Source: Rikenella microfusus
GTDB lineage: Bacteria; Bacteroidota; Bacteroidia; Bacteroidales; VadinHA17
DNA: 64,000 nt
Direction of reading: 5' to 3'
Assembly: GCA_022736275.1 (NCBI GenBank)
Contig: DZBJ01000008.1
Coordinates: forward strand, 15,009-79,008
Part shown: one piece after another, positions 9,753-18,568 of the stretch
Layout: each line of letters begins with the position of its first letter
How positions within the stretch are numbered: position 1 is the stretch's first letter
Notes under the pieces: model-generated
What the model was told of the DNA's origin: nothing
Database searches by the model: none
Seen by the model: only the letters and a program-made list of their open reading frames with translations
Translations under genes and position numbers: made by a program

Positions 9753-10565
9753 TTATATTAAGGTGTCAATCCACTCCGTGATGAAGTCGAAATGCTCATC
9801 CTTAAGCAGGTCATTGTGCAGCTCATGATAGCCTCCCTCCCAGAGCTTGAGTGTTGCCTTCGGCGCTGATCCCGCCACCTGCAAAGAGCCGGAAGGCGAT
9901 GTTATCATATCATTGCGCCCGTGAGCGATCAGCAACGGGACTGTGATCTCGGAAGCGCGACTCAGGGTCTCAGTCGCCGCGTCGGTCATCCACCCGTACA
10001 ATCCCGCCGAAATTTGTCCATGAATAAGGGGGTCTTTCCTGTACGCTTCAACCACAGTGGAGTCACGTGACAGGTACCAGGTTTTTAATCCCGATGGCTG
10101 TGTCATACCGGGAAAAAGTTTCTTTGCCACACTGGCAAGCAGCACCTTGATCTTTGCGGGTGTCTCTGACAGCAGCACCCACGGTGATGTGACAATGGCG
10201 CCGGTGACCTCAGGCTTGCGCCTTATCAGGTAGTTCAGGACAATGCCGCCGCCCAGGCTGTGACCGTAGATAAAAAGAGGCACCCCGTGAAATTCCGATG
10301 AGATGCCTGCACATATTTGATCAATGGTGTCATAAACCTTTTCCGGGAAGGCGATCACCCCCCTCCTTCCTTCAGAGTTACCGTGACCGGGGAGGTCAAA
10401 CGCGCGGAGGGCCACCCCACTCTCGTTGAACCGGGCTGCCCAGTCCATGTATCTGCCTGCATGTTCTCCAAGTCCGTGTACCAGGAGAATTACAGCTTTT
10501 GGGGTCCCGGAGGCCGGAAAATCGTACAGGGCAGTACTCCCTGAAGGGTATTGTTTTTTATCCAT
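9753..10565 (-). CDS. Alpha/beta hydrolase of monoacylglycerol lipase type
   Basis: Serine hydrolase of the lysophospholipase/monoglyceride lipase group. It shows the oxyanion-region HGLGEHAGRY, the strand-turn FDLPGHGNSEG, the nucleophile elbow GHSLGG (Ser), the acid in HGRNDMIT and the catalytic His in GGYHELHND, so the triad is complete. There is no signal peptide. I start at the Met at 10565 (MDKKQYPSGST); an extension upstream to 10655 in the same frame looks like leader sequence. It lies just upstream of the GSCFA gene. Esterase or lipase activity is likely; the natural substrate cannot be read. Confidence 0.88.
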   Translation of the reverse strand: MDKKQYPSGSTALYDFPASGTPKAVILLVHGLGEHAGRYMDWAARFNESGVALRAFDLPGHGNSEGRRGVIAFPEKVYDTIDQICAGISSEFHGVPLFIYGHSLGGGIVLNYLIRRKPEVTGAIVTSPWVLLSETPAKIKVLLASVAKKLFPGMTQPSGLKTWYLSRDSTVVEAYRKDPLIHGQISAGLYGWMTDAATETLSRASEITVPLLIAHGRNDMITSPSGSLQVAGSAPKATLKLWEGGYHELHNDLLKDEHFDFITEWIDTLI

Positions 10566-10743
10566 CTGTTCTTTTTTGTAAAGATAATTAAAGTAATCTG
10601 CCGCCTTCTCCGGGTAAACAAGTAAAAAAACAGATTCATGATATAATTTAGACATATACTGATTATATTATTGTTTATCTGCATTTTATTATTTAGAATA
10701 CGTCTAAACAAATCATTAAAGCCGATATATTAAGATATTCGGA

Positions 10744-10774
10744 TTTGGATATCCGATTTACATGTTTAACTTTG
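10744..10774 (+). promoter_or_regulatory. Bacteroidota-type promoter of the ECF sigma gene
   Basis: TTTG (10744-10747), 19 bp, then TAACTTTG (10767-10774), a full match to the TTTG/TAnnTTTG pattern. It precedes the ATG at 10799 by 24 bp. It also argues against the in-frame TTG at 10745 as the start codon. Confidence 0.75.
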
Positions 10775-10798
10775 TATCAACAAAGAAAACTCACAGAG

Positions 10799-11305
10799 AT
10801 GACTGCTCAGGAATTCACAACAAGCATAATAGATCTGAAGGGCAATCTTCAGAAGTACGCCCTCAGTCTGACAATGGATCGCGACAACGCGCTTGATCTG
10901 GTACAGGATACCTTCCTCAAAGCAATACAGAACCAGGATAAGTTTGTGGATGCCACTAACTTAAAGGCCTGGGTCTTCACGATATTGAAAAACACCTTCA
11001 TCAACAACTACCGCCGCAAGATGCGGGAAAATACGATGATGGACGGTACTCAGGAGCTCTATTACCTTAACCTTCCGTCAGACAAGGGAAGCATTTCTCC
11101 CGAGTCGGCCTACGCCGGGAATGAAATAGAAAAGGCGATAGATGCTTTGCATGACGATTACCGTCTCCCCTTCCGCATGCACGTTGAGGGTTACAAGTAT
11201 GAAGAGATATCGGAGAATCTCAATCTCAAGCTGGGAACAGTAAAGAGCCGGATATTCTTCGCACGCCAGAAGCTTATGAGTGTTCTTAAAGATTATAACG
11301 GTTAG
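10799..11305 (+). CDS. ECF RNA polymerase sigma factor
   Basis: 168 residues with region 2 (DNALDLVQDTFLKAIQNQDKF, then LKAWVFTILKNTFINNYRR) and region 4 (LPFRMHVEGYKYEEISENL, then LGTVKSRIFFARQKL). It should direct RNA polymerase to a specific set of promoters. The ATG at 10799 is chosen because a strong promoter lies just upstream. No anti-sigma gene is adjacent: the next gene is a DUF4139 protein behind one or two terminator-like hairpins. Many Bacteroidota ECF factors of this size are controlled transcriptionally, which would fit. The stimulus is unknown. Confidence 0.92.
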   Translation: MTAQEFTTSIIDLKGNLQKYALSLTMDRDNALDLVQDTFLKAIQNQDKFVDATNLKAWVFTILKNTFINNYRRKMRENTMMDGTQELYYLNLPSDKGSISPESAYAGNEIEKAIDALHDDYRLPFRMHVEGYKYEEISENLNLKLGTVKSRIFFARQKLMSVLKDYNG

Positions 11306-11330
11306 GTTTGATTAGTGGTTTACAGGACGG

Positions 11331-11396
11331 GCTGCCGGGAATAATTTTTCCGGCAGCTTTGTTTTATTAACGGCAGGATTTTTGCCTGCCTTTTCA
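11331..11396 (+). terminator. Tandem terminators after the ECF sigma gene
   Basis: First hairpin: GCTGCCGG (11331-11338) pairs with CCGGCAGC (11350-11357), followed by TTTGTTTTA. A second hairpin GGCAGG/CCTGCC (about 11372-11390), followed by TTTT, comes before the next gene. Together they isolate the sigma gene from the DUF4139 gene. Confidence 0.8.
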
Positions 11397-11437
11397 GAAA
11401 AACTCTTTTTAAATACCTTTATCAAAAATTCACAATC

Positions 11438-13048
11438 ATGAAAAAGTATCTGTTTGTTACCCTTTTTGCCGTAATGCTTTCGGCAACCGCTCTTGACGGC
11501 CAGGAAAAGTACCTCGCCAGTCCGGTCAGTCATGTTACCGTCTTCAGGCAGGGGGCCCAGCTCACGGGCAATCTGCCGGTTACCGTTCAGGCCGGGACGG
11601 TCGATTTTGTTGCAGGCGGTCTCTCCCCCTATATTGATCCCAACAGCATCCAGGTCAGGGGTGAGGGCGACTTCATGATCATGGGTGTCAGCCACCGCAA
11701 CAACTACCTTGAGAGCCCTGTTGAGGCGGCTTCCATAAAAGATCTCCGGAGCAGGATTGAAGCTCTCGAAATGAAAATAGAGGACGAGAAGACAGCCGTG
11801 GATGTGCTGAAGGAAAAGGAGCTCTTCCTGAAATCGAATTATGATGTCGTAACCAATAAATCAGCCATCACGCCCGAGCAGCTCAGGGCGCTTCTGGATA
11901 TCTATTCGACGAATATGGAGTCGGTGAAAACCGCCCTGCTGAAGAAGAAAAGGATTATCGTGGAGTATGAAAAGGAGAAACAGCAGCTCGAGAATCAGCT
12001 GGCAGGCTACATTGACAGGTCGAAGATGCCCACCGGCGAGATTGTGGTTACCGTGACAGGAACAAAGCCCGTCACCGGTATGCTCAGGCTCTCATATGTT
12101 GTGATGAATGCAGGCTGGCAGCCCTCATATGATATCAGGGTTGATGATATAACTGATCCGGCATCTATTATATACAAGGCCGGCATATGGCAGAACAGCG
12201 AAATCGACTGGAAGGATGTGAAAATCAGTCTGTCAAACGCTTCTCCCATGACAGCAGGGGCACTGCCGCAGCTTGACCCGTGGTTCATCGACTTCTATTA
12301 CCCACAGGTGCAGCTCAACGAGATCATGATCAGGGGCTATGGCACCAAGTCGCAGCCTGCCACCCGCGATGCAAAGGTTGCCGATGAGATGATGATGATG
12401 GAAGAGAGCGCCCCGCTGCCTGTCACCGTCAGCGAATCGAATATCAGCTTCAGCTTCGACGTGAATGTGCCGCAGACAATACTGTCAGGCGGCGAGGCAG
12501 AGGTTGTTGAACTGCAGAGGCTGACCGTTCCCGCCACATACAGTTATGCCGCAACGCCCAAGCTCGCTCCGTCAGCCTACCTGGTGGGCTATATCACCGA
12601 CTGGGAGAAGTACAACCTGCTGCCCGGCGAGTCAAACATCTACTTCAGCAATACGTTTACGGGTAAAGGCTATATCAACACCGCGGAACTCACCGACACG
12701 CTGCCGGTATCGCTCGGAGCCGACAACAACATTACTGTCAGGCGTGAGCGCAGAACTGACTTCTCGTCGCAGAAGCTCATCGGCGCCAATAAGGTTGAGA
12801 CCCGCTCATTTCTTATTTCGGTAAGAAACAACAAGAGTAAAGTTGTCAACCTGAAACTGCGCGACCAGCTGCCGTTGTCGCAGAACAGCAACATCACTGT
12901 TGAGGCTGCAGAGCTGAGCGGAGGCAAGCTCAACAGCGTCACCGGTGAGATCACCTGGGATATGACTGTGGGGCCGCGCGAAAACCTGGAGATCATCCTG
13001 ACCTATACAGTGAAATACCCGAAAAAGGAAAATGTGATACTTGAATAA
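11438..13048 (+). CDS. DUF4140/DUF4139 family exported protein
   Basis: Signal peptide at residues 1-21 (cleavage near ALDGQEK). A DUF4140-like N-terminal beta domain starts with SHVTVFRQGAQLTG. A coiled coil spans about 90-190 (IEALEMKIEDEKTAVDVLKEKE). The DUF4139 beta domain follows (LRLSYVVMNAGWQPSYDIRV onwards). Near residue 290 there is an odd insert, LNEIMIRGYGTKSQPATRD, resembling the start of a SusC-type plug. Function unknown; family members are exported and sometimes called mucoidy-inhibitor-like. A 17-bp palindromic terminator follows, so the gene appears to be a single transcription unit. Confidence 0.88.
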   Translation: MKKYLFVTLFAVMLSATALDGQEKYLASPVSHVTVFRQGAQLTGNLPVTVQAGTVDFVAGGLSPYIDPNSIQVRGEGDFMIMGVSHRNNYLESPVEAASIKDLRSRIEALEMKIEDEKTAVDVLKEKELFLKSNYDVVTNKSAITPEQLRALLDIYSTNMESVKTALLKKKRIIVEYEKEKQQLENQLAGYIDRSKMPTGEIVVTVTGTKPVTGMLRLSYVVMNAGWQPSYDIRVDDITDPASIIYKAGIWQNSEIDWKDVKISLSNASPMTAGALPQLDPWFIDFYYPQVQLNEIMIRGYGTKSQPATRDAKVADEMMMMEESAPLPVTVSESNISFSFDVNVPQTILSGGEAEVVELQRLTVPATYSYAATPKLAPSAYLVGYITDWEKYNLLPGESNIYFSNTFTGKGYINTAELTDTLPVSLGADNNITVRRERRTDFSSQKLIGANKVETRSFLISVRNNKSKVVNLKLRDQLPLSQNSNITVEAAELSGGKLNSVTGEITWDMTVGPRENLEIILTYTVKYPKKENVILE

Positions 13049-13071
13049 GAGACACTTACGATTCCCCAACT

Positions 13072-13112
13072 AACGAGGTTATCAACAGCTGTTGATAACC
13101 TCGTTTTATTTA
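13072..13112 (+). terminator. Perfect palindromic terminator after the DUF4139 gene
   Basis: AACGAGGTTATCAACAG (13072-13088) is followed directly by its exact reverse complement (13089-13105), then TTTTATTT. It lies 24 bp after the stop codon. Being symmetric, it may also stop transcription from the other side. Confidence 0.85.
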
Positions 13113-13203
13113 ATACATAATACTCTCTATCAATATTTTAAGTCTGTTAATAAACCTGTGCGTTACCTGTTACTTTCTTCATGGAAGAATTAGCCCGAAA
13201 AAC

Positions 13204-13234
13204 TTGACAGGGAGCCTCTGACCCTTTATATTTG
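13204..13234 (+). promoter_or_regulatory. Promoter of the orphan RNA
   Basis: TTG (13204-13206), a 20-bp spacer, then TATATTTG (13227-13234), matching the Bacteroidota TTG/TAnnTTTG pattern. No credible coding region follows for 650 bp, so the transcript starting near 13241 is probably non-coding. Confidence 0.75.
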
Positions 13235-13239
13235 TAAAA

Positions 13240-13838
13240 CCATGTGAGCGATAAAGAGTCGCTCTGAGGTAAGAAGGTTCTTTCGAATGGTTTAATTATC
13301 ACTCTGAAATTACATCAGACTTCAGAGTCTCACGCTGAACGACTACGGTCCGGAAGCGTCCGTCACGGGTGCAGGCTGAGAAGCCTTCCCATCCTGGCGG
13401 TCTGACGGGGCAATCATCAGACGGTGTAACAACCGCGAGAAGAGAGCAACACAAATGCAACGCTGAAAGCTAATAAGGCAGCATATGTGCCCGCGCAGAG
13501 AGAGGATCATCATGCCACCCGAACCGGCGAGGATAGGATGGAGATGATCCGGGCATGACAGCAGCTGTCCCTTCGGGGAGTGTCAGGCTTCAGGGGTTCA
13601 TGACTTCGTGTCCCGGTATGCATTCCGCCAAGCCGCAAGGCCTTGACAGAAAACAGAAAAGACACCGGAACAAGGCCGGCAGTTCGCCGCAAGGCGGGCA
13701 TCGACAGGTCGCGGAAAGGGAGAAGTTAAAGAGATGAACCGGCTGCAATAACAGTAGCATGGCGGCTGTGACGGTCATGGCTGTCACTCGCCGGAATGGG
13801 AACATTTACGTAAGTATTGTTCCCATTCGTGTTTTATA
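13240..13838 (+). ncRNA. Orphan structured RNA candidate, about 600 nt
   Basis: A gene-free 840-bp gap holds a promoter at 13204-13234 and ends in a strong hairpin. In between are many local helices: GAGCGA/TCGCTC (13256-13264 region), ACTCTGAA/TTCAGAGT (13301-13328), GTCTGA/TCAGAC (13400-13422), and GGATCATC/GATGATCC (13503-13550). There is also a CCC-TTCG-GGG hairpin near 13570 and two hairpins closed by GCAA tetraloops (near 13630-13645 and 13686-13697). UUCG and GNRA loops are hallmarks of folded RNA. I do not recognise RNase P, tmRNA, 6S, SRP RNA or a group II intron domain V. No protein partner is adjacent. The function is unknown. Confidence 0.65.
13794..13838 (+). terminator. Terminator of the orphan RNA
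   Basis: GAATGGGAACA (13794-13804) pairs perfectly with TGTTCCCATTC (13818-13828), followed by a T-rich tail (GTGTTTTAT). It defines the 3' end of the transcript that starts near 13241. Confidence 0.8.
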
Positions 13839-13872
13839 CCCCCCCGGGTGCCTGCCTCAATTTGCCGGCAGG

Positions 13873-13897
13873 GTAAAAAAAAGGGGCTCAACGCCCC
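13873..13897 (-). terminator. Terminator at the end of the lpx cluster
   Basis: On the minus strand GGGGC-GTTGA-GCCCC is followed by eight T residues. The stem overlaps the lpxA stop codon. It closes the lpxD/lpxC-fabZ/lpxA transcript. Confidence 0.8.
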
Positions 13898-14661
13898 CTG
13901 ATGACTCCCCTGGAAGAGTTCTTTATGAAATCAAGTATGTGATCGCGCTCAGGTGTTGAGGCAAAATTTCCCGAAATATATTCCAGCGCCTTGCTGCCGT
14001 TCATGCCCATATTGTAGTAAGAGCGATAGACCTCATGCAGCTCATGCATCTTCTCCTTCGTGAACCCTCTCCTCTCCAGTCCTGTTGTGTTCAATCCCAT
14101 GTAGGCCAGCGGATCCCTGTCGGCCTTGATATACGGCGGCACGTCCATACGCACCTTCCCGGCGCCTCCGATGATGGTGTGGGCTCCTATATGCACGAAC
14201 TGATGAGCCATCGCTCCCCCTCCCATTATCACCCAGTCTCCCAGCACAACCTCACCTGCAATGGCTGAATGAGCCACCATGATCACATTGTCACCCACGC
14301 TGCAGTCGTGCGCCACATGCACATAGGCCATCAGCAGGCAATTACTTCCGATAGTGGTCATGCCCCTGGCGCGGGTTCCCCTGTTCAACGTAGTAAACTC
14401 CCTCACTGTAGTGTTGTCTCCGATCTCCAGGGTGGTCTCTTCGCCGCTGAACTTCAGGTCCTGCGGAATAGCTGAGATTGATGCGCCGTTGAAGATGCGG
14501 CAGTTCCTGCCAATGCGGGCGCCGTCATAGATGACCGCCCCTGATCCGATCCATGTGCCGTCACCTATTGTGACATCACCGTGAATGACTGCAAAAGGTT
14601 CAACCTTTACCCCCTCGCCCAGCCGGGCAGCGGGATCAATGTGTGCCAAAGAAGAAATCAT
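13888..14661 (-). CDS. lpxA: UDP-N-acetylglucosamine acyltransferase LpxA
   Basis: First committed step of lipid A synthesis: transfer of a 3-hydroxyacyl chain from ACP to UDP-GlcNAc in the cytoplasm. The 257-residue protein is a left-handed beta helix of hexapeptide repeats (DVTIGDGTWIGSGAVIYDGARIG and others), with the active-site type stretch MAYVHVAHDCSVGDNVIM and a helical C-terminal domain. It follows lpxC-fabZ by 6 bp. It lies in the cluster HD hydrolase-lpxD-lpxC/fabZ-lpxA, which supplies three of the first steps of the pathway. Confidence 0.96.
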   Translation of the reverse strand: MISSLAHIDPAARLGEGVKVEPFAVIHGDVTIGDGTWIGSGAVIYDGARIGRNCRIFNGASISAIPQDLKFSGEETTLEIGDNTTVREFTTLNRGTRARGMTTIGSNCLLMAYVHVAHDCSVGDNVIMVAHSAIAGEVVLGDWVIMGGGAMAHQFVHIGAHTIIGGAGKVRMDVPPYIKADRDPLAYMGLNTTGLERRGFTKEKMHELHEVYRSYYNMGMNGSKALEYISGNFASTPERDHILDFIKNSSRGVIRGR

Positions 14662-14667
14662 ATCTCG

Positions 14668-16062
14668 TTATTTGTTCTTAATGACCTGGGCAGTCAGCTC
14701 GCCCTCAGCAACCAGCTTCTCACCAACAAAAGCCTGCGCATACATTATCACTATACTCCTTCTTATCGGTTCGGTCAGATCACACCTGACAACAATGGTA
14801 TCACCGGGGATGACCTTATTCTTGAATTTCATCCTGTCAACCTTCAGGAAGTAAGTCGAATACTTCTCCGGCTCATCGACGCTATTGAGCACCAGTATGC
14901 CTCCCACCTGGGCCATTGTCTCAATCAGGAACACTCCCGGAAAGACATGCTCCGCCTCAAAGTGTCCCTGGAAGAAAGCTTCGTTATACGTGGTATTCTT
15001 TATGCCTATGATATAACTTTCAGTCAGTTCAAGGATGCGGTCCACCATCAGGAACGGGAAACGGTGGGGCAGCAGTTTCTTTATCTGCTGGATGTCCATC
15101 AACGCCGGCTTGGTGGTGTCAAGCAGAGGTATTTCCTTTTTTGTTGCCTGTCTTTTGATCTGCTGCCGTATCAGCCTCGCGAGCCTGGTGTTTGCGTAGT
15201 GGCCCGGACGGGTGGCCACCACCTTACCCCTGATGGGCTGACCCACCAGCGCGAGGTCACCGATCAGGTCAAGCAGCTTGTGCCTCGCAGGCTCATTCGG
15301 CGACCGTAGTTTGGTGCTGTTGAGAACACCTGCATGGTGCTCGGTTATACCGGGTTTGTTGAACATCCTGGCAATGCGGTCTATCTCCTCCTGCTCCACC
15401 TCGCGCTCAAGTATCACCACGGCGTTCTCAAGGTCTCCGCCCTTGATGAGACCCATGCGGAACAGGGGTTCAAGCTCATGGAAGAAGACAAAGGTACGGT
15501 TGCCGGCTATCTCCTTTTCAAAGTCGTCAATCTGATCAAGGATGGCATACTGGTTGCCCAGTATCTTTGAATTGTAGTCTATCAGGACATGGGCACTGAA
15601 GTGGTCGTCGGGATAGATTATGAGGTCAACCCCGTGCTCTTCATCCGAGAAGGTCACCTTCTCCCTGATCACCCAGTAGTTGCGCTCTTCCTTGAGCTCG
15701 ACAATGCCTGCCTCCTTGATGGCTTCGACGAACATACGCGAGCTGCCGCCCATTATCGGGGCCTCAGGACCATTTATATCTATCAGGGCATTGTCGATCC
15801 GCATACCTGCAAAGGCAGCCAGGACATGTTCAATGGTTGCCACTGAAGCCTCTCCCTGCACCAGGGTGGTGCCCCGTGATGTCTCCGTAACATTGTCGGC
15901 AAGTGCATCGATCACCGGAGAACCGGGCAGGTCAGTGCGACAGAATTTATATCCGTGGTTAGCCGGTGCCGGCTTGAAAGTCACCGTGACATCTATTCCG
16001 GAATGAAGTCCTTTACCATTGAGACTCACCTCCTTAGCCAGCGTCCTTTGCTTATCGCTCAT
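14668..16062 (-). CDS. Fused LpxC deacetylase / FabZ dehydratase
   Basis: Two enzymes in one 464-residue chain. Residues 1-305 are LpxC, the zinc deacetylase that commits UDP-GlcNAc to lipid A, with TIEHVLAAFAG and the zinc motif in KLLDLIGDLALVG. Residues 320-464 are FabZ, the 3-hydroxyacyl-ACP dehydratase, with LLPHRFPFLMVDRI and catalytic residues in GHFEAEHVFPGVFLIE. The fusion is typical of Bacteroidota as I recall, and couples LPS and fatty-acid synthesis through a shared 3-hydroxyacyl-ACP pool. It sits between lpxD and lpxA. Both active sites look intact. Confidence 0.96.
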   Translation of the reverse strand: MSDKQRTLAKEVSLNGKGLHSGIDVTVTFKPAPANHGYKFCRTDLPGSPVIDALADNVTETSRGTTLVQGEASVATIEHVLAAFAGMRIDNALIDINGPEAPIMGGSSRMFVEAIKEAGIVELKEERNYWVIREKVTFSDEEHGVDLIIYPDDHFSAHVLIDYNSKILGNQYAILDQIDDFEKEIAGNRTFVFFHELEPLFRMGLIKGGDLENAVVILEREVEQEEIDRIARMFNKPGITEHHAGVLNSTKLRSPNEPARHKLLDLIGDLALVGQPIRGKVVATRPGHYANTRLARLIRQQIKRQATKKEIPLLDTTKPALMDIQQIKKLLPHRFPFLMVDRILELTESYIIGIKNTTYNEAFFQGHFEAEHVFPGVFLIETMAQVGGILVLNSVDEPEKYSTYFLKVDRMKFKNKVIPGDTIVVRCDLTEPIRRSIVIMYAQAFVGEKLVAEGELTAQVIKNK

Positions 16063-16176
16063 CTGTGATTGCTTTAAAAGTCATGCAAAGAAAAGGAAAA
16101 ATTTCCGAACGACACAACAGGAACCCTCACATCTGTGTGATGTTCAAACAATTTCCTTTAGACCGTCACTGCGGAA

Positions 16177-17217
16177 CTATCTGTTTTTTAAAGATTCCAC
16201 CGATTTTGAAAGTTCGTCAAGTTTCCTGCTCATATCAGGCAGTTTCCTGAAGTAGACGAAACTCTTCATGTACATCTTGCTGTCCATTGCAGGGTAACCG
16301 AAAAGAACAGAGTTCTCTTCGCTGACGGTACTCATGATGCCAGACTGGGCTCCTATCCTGCAGCCGTCCGCGATGCTCAGATGGCCTGCAAAGCCCACCT
16401 GTCCGCCAAACATGCAATTCCTTCCGATCTTTGTCGAACCGGCCAGCCCGGTCTGTGCGGCAATTACGGTGTTCTCTCCTATCTCAACATTATGACCCAC
16501 CTGTATCAGGTTATCAAGTTTAACCCCGCGCCGTATGACGGTTGACCCCATCGTTGCCCTGTCGATACAGGTATTGGAGCCGATCTCCACATTGTCTTCA
16601 AGGATGACGTTGCCCACCTGGGGTATCTTGATATAATTGGTGTCACCGGCAGGTGCAAAACCGAATCCGTCTGAGCCTATCACCGCTCCTCCATGAATGA
16701 TGCAGTCATTCCCGATGAGGCAATCCCTGTACACCTTCACCCCCGGATGAAAAGTACAGTTTCTGCCAATCCTGACATTGTCGCCTATATACACATTGGG
16801 ATAGAGGTTGCATCCGTCGCCAATGACTGCCTTCTCCGACACGTATACATGCGCACCTATGAAGACCTCTTTGCCTGTGACGGCGCTCTCTTCGATCACG
16901 GCTGTCGGATGTATTCCCTTCTTCACCGGCCTCGACTGTTCTTCATACATTGCCAGAAGCCTGGCCAGGGCCTGGTAGGGATCCTCCACTCTTATAAGTG
17001 TAGCGGTTACCTCTTTCGATGCAACAAAGTCGTTTTTCACCAGCACGGCCGAAGAGCCGGTTGTGTAGATGTATGGCTCATATTTGGGGTTTGAAAGGAA
17101 AGAGAGCGCGCCGGCATGCCCCTCTTCGATCCTGGCTATGGTGTTGAGCCTGATCTCGGGGTCTCCGTCGACTGTCCCGTTCAGTAAACGGGCTATCATT
17201 GCAGCAGTAAATTCCAT
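16177..17217 (-). CDS. lpxD: UDP-3-O-acylglucosamine N-acyltransferase LpxD
   Basis: Adds the N-linked 3-hydroxyacyl chain in lipid A synthesis. The N-terminal uridine-binding domain (residues 1-100) contains [16 protein letters not shown]. The middle is a hexapeptide beta helix with [26 protein letters not shown] and the LpxD block GFGFAP. The catalytic His lies within [14 protein letters not shown] near residue 240. A C-terminal helix completes the 346 residues. It is 12 bp downstream of the HD-domain gene and 114 bp upstream of lpxC-fabZ. Confidence 0.95.
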   Translation of the reverse strand: MEFTAAMIARLLNGTVDGDPEIRLNTIARIEEGHAGALSFLSNPKYEPYIYTTGSSAVLVKNDFVASKEVTATLIRVEDPYQALARLLAMYEEQSRPVKKGIHPTAVIEESAVTGKEVFIGAHVYVSEKAVIGDGCNLYPNVYIGDNVRIGRNCTFHPGVKVYRDCLIGNDCIIHGGAVIGSDGFGFAPAGDTNYIKIPQVGNVILEDNVEIGSNTCIDRATMGSTVIRRGVKLDNLIQVGHNVEIGENTVIAAQTGLAGSTKIGRNCMFGGQVGFAGHLSIADGCRIGAQSGIMSTVSEENSVLFGYPAMDSKMYMKSFVYFRKLPDMSRKLDELSKSVESLKNR

Positions 17218-17229
17218 CTTCTAATTTGT

Positions 17230-18465
17230 TTAATTTGAAAAAATCTCTTTCGGATAGCAGAGGTAATATTTGGTGATCTTCTCTGAAAGTGCCTCCCTGT
17301 CAAACAGGTCCGAGACAGCTGTGATGTCTTTTGTAGTGCCGTTTTTCAGAAGTATGCGCACCTCAGGTGTGCCGGGAGCATAGGTCTGGTTATAGACGTC
17401 GCCGGTGTTCACGTAAAACTTAACTTCATCACTGGTCAGTTGAAGCAGCTGTTCAGCCTTACCTTCAAGCTCCGTAATCTTCTTTTTGTCAAACGGGCTT
17501 CTCTGCAGCTCAATACCCAGGAGATCCCTGTCTGAAAGCCGTCTGCAGAGGTCTGCCAGCACCCTGTCATCGCAGTTCACCCAGACCTTGATGGCTGAGA
17601 GTATGTCACTCTCGTCAAGGGCAGTGAAATTCCTCACCAGGTCAGCAATTTCCGAGGCGTTTCCGGCACTGTGGCGTGCCTGAAGGAAGTAATCAAGGGC
17701 GGGAGTGGCAAAGAGAGTCATGCCGGCGGCAGTCACCTCGCGGGCTCTGACCAGCACGCTGGTAAGGAGCTTCTCGGCTGAGACAACCGTGCGGTGGTTA
17801 TATACCTGCCAGTACATCATGCGCCTGGCTATCAGAAACTTCTCAACGGAGTAAATGCCCTTCTCATCAACCACCAGCCTGTCGTCCGAGATATTCAGCA
17901 TCCTGATGATCCTGTCTGACCCTACCGACCCCTCAATCACCCCGGTAAAAAAACTGTCGCGACGCAGGTAATCCATCCTGTCCATATCCATCTGCCCCGA
18001 CACCAGGTCGTGAAAAAATCTCCGCGGGTACTCTCCCCGGAAGATGGCGATGGCATCTGTCAGCCTGCCTCCACTCCGGCGGTTCAGCTCCTCCATGATC
18101 AGCAGAGACATCATCTCATGGGGCATCTCCTCTATCAGTGAGAGCTCCAGAGCGTGAGAGAAGGGACCATGGCCTATGTCATGCAGCAGTATCGCCGCCA
18201 GCACTGCCTCCTCCTCCGCATCTGATATCTCAATGCCCTTGCTCCGAAGAGTGTGAATGGCCTGCCCGGTAAGATACATTGCACCCAGACTGTGCTGGAA
18301 ACGGCTGTGGACAGCGCCGGGGTAAACATAACTGGTGAGCCCGAGCTGCCTGATGTTGCGAAGTCTCTGGAACCATGAATGGCTAACCAGGTCATAGATA
18401 AGATCACCCGGGATACTTATAAATCCGTACACCGGGTCGTTGATGATCTTTCTTTTATTAGTCAA
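17230..18465 (-). CDS. HD-domain phosphohydrolase (SAMHD1/dGTPase-like)
   Basis: Metal-dependent HD hydrolase of 411 residues. The HD signature is complete: His in SRFQHSLGAMYLTG (about residue 57), HD in LLHDIGHGPFSHAL (about 94), and a distant Asp in QMDMDRMDYLRRDSF (about 160). Members act on dNTPs or related nucleotides; the substrate here is not determined. It heads the lpx cluster, with lpxD only 12 bp downstream, so it is probably co-transcribed with lipid A genes. Whether this reflects a functional link or just conserved gene order cannot be told from sequence. Confidence 0.88.
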   Translation of the reverse strand: MTNKRKIINDPVYGFISIPGDLIYDLVSHSWFQRLRNIRQLGLTSYVYPGAVHSRFQHSLGAMYLTGQAIHTLRSKGIEISDAEEEAVLAAILLHDIGHGPFSHALELSLIEEMPHEMMSLLIMEELNRRSGGRLTDAIAIFRGEYPRRFFHDLVSGQMDMDRMDYLRRDSFFTGVIEGSVGSDRIIRMLNISDDRLVVDEKGIYSVEKFLIARRMMYWQVYNHRTVVSAEKLLTSVLVRAREVTAAGMTLFATPALDYFLQARHSAGNASEIADLVRNFTALDESDILSAIKVWVNCDDRVLADLCRRLSDRDLLGIELQRSPFDKKKITELEGKAEQLLQLTSDEVKFYVNTGDVYNQTYAPGTPEVRILLKNGTTKDITAVSDLFDREALSEKITKYYLCYPKEIFSN

Positions 18466-18486
18466 ATGGCGCTGATTTTATGCCCG

Positions 18487-18494
18487 CAAATTTA
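18487..18494 (-). promoter_or_regulatory. Possible -7 element for the HD-lpx operon
   Basis: On the minus strand TAAATTTG, a full match to TAnnTTTG, lies 22 bp upstream of the HD gene ATG. No good TTG element is found at the usual distance, so this is a weaker call. Confidence 0.45.
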
Positions 18495-18568
18495 TTCAAT
18501 TGTTTGTAAAATTAGTTCAGAAAAGCTTCAGATACAACGCTATTCTTATTTTTTACCCCTCTTCTTCT

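Noticed and set aside
13555..13737. Small frames inside the RNA region, up to about 70 codons on either strand
   Set aside because: Short, with no family pattern, and the region has repeated hairpins with tetraloops that fit RNA better than protein.
13240..13838. Orphan RNA as RNase P RNA, tmRNA, 6S RNA or a group II intron
   Set aside because: The conserved RNase P words, the tmRNA ends and tag, the 6S open-bubble shape and a group II domain V hairpin are not found. The identity is left open.
14581..15309. A 242-residue plus-strand frame in the lpxA/lpxC-fabZ genes
   Set aside because: Antisense of the conserved lpx genes, with no recognisable domain.
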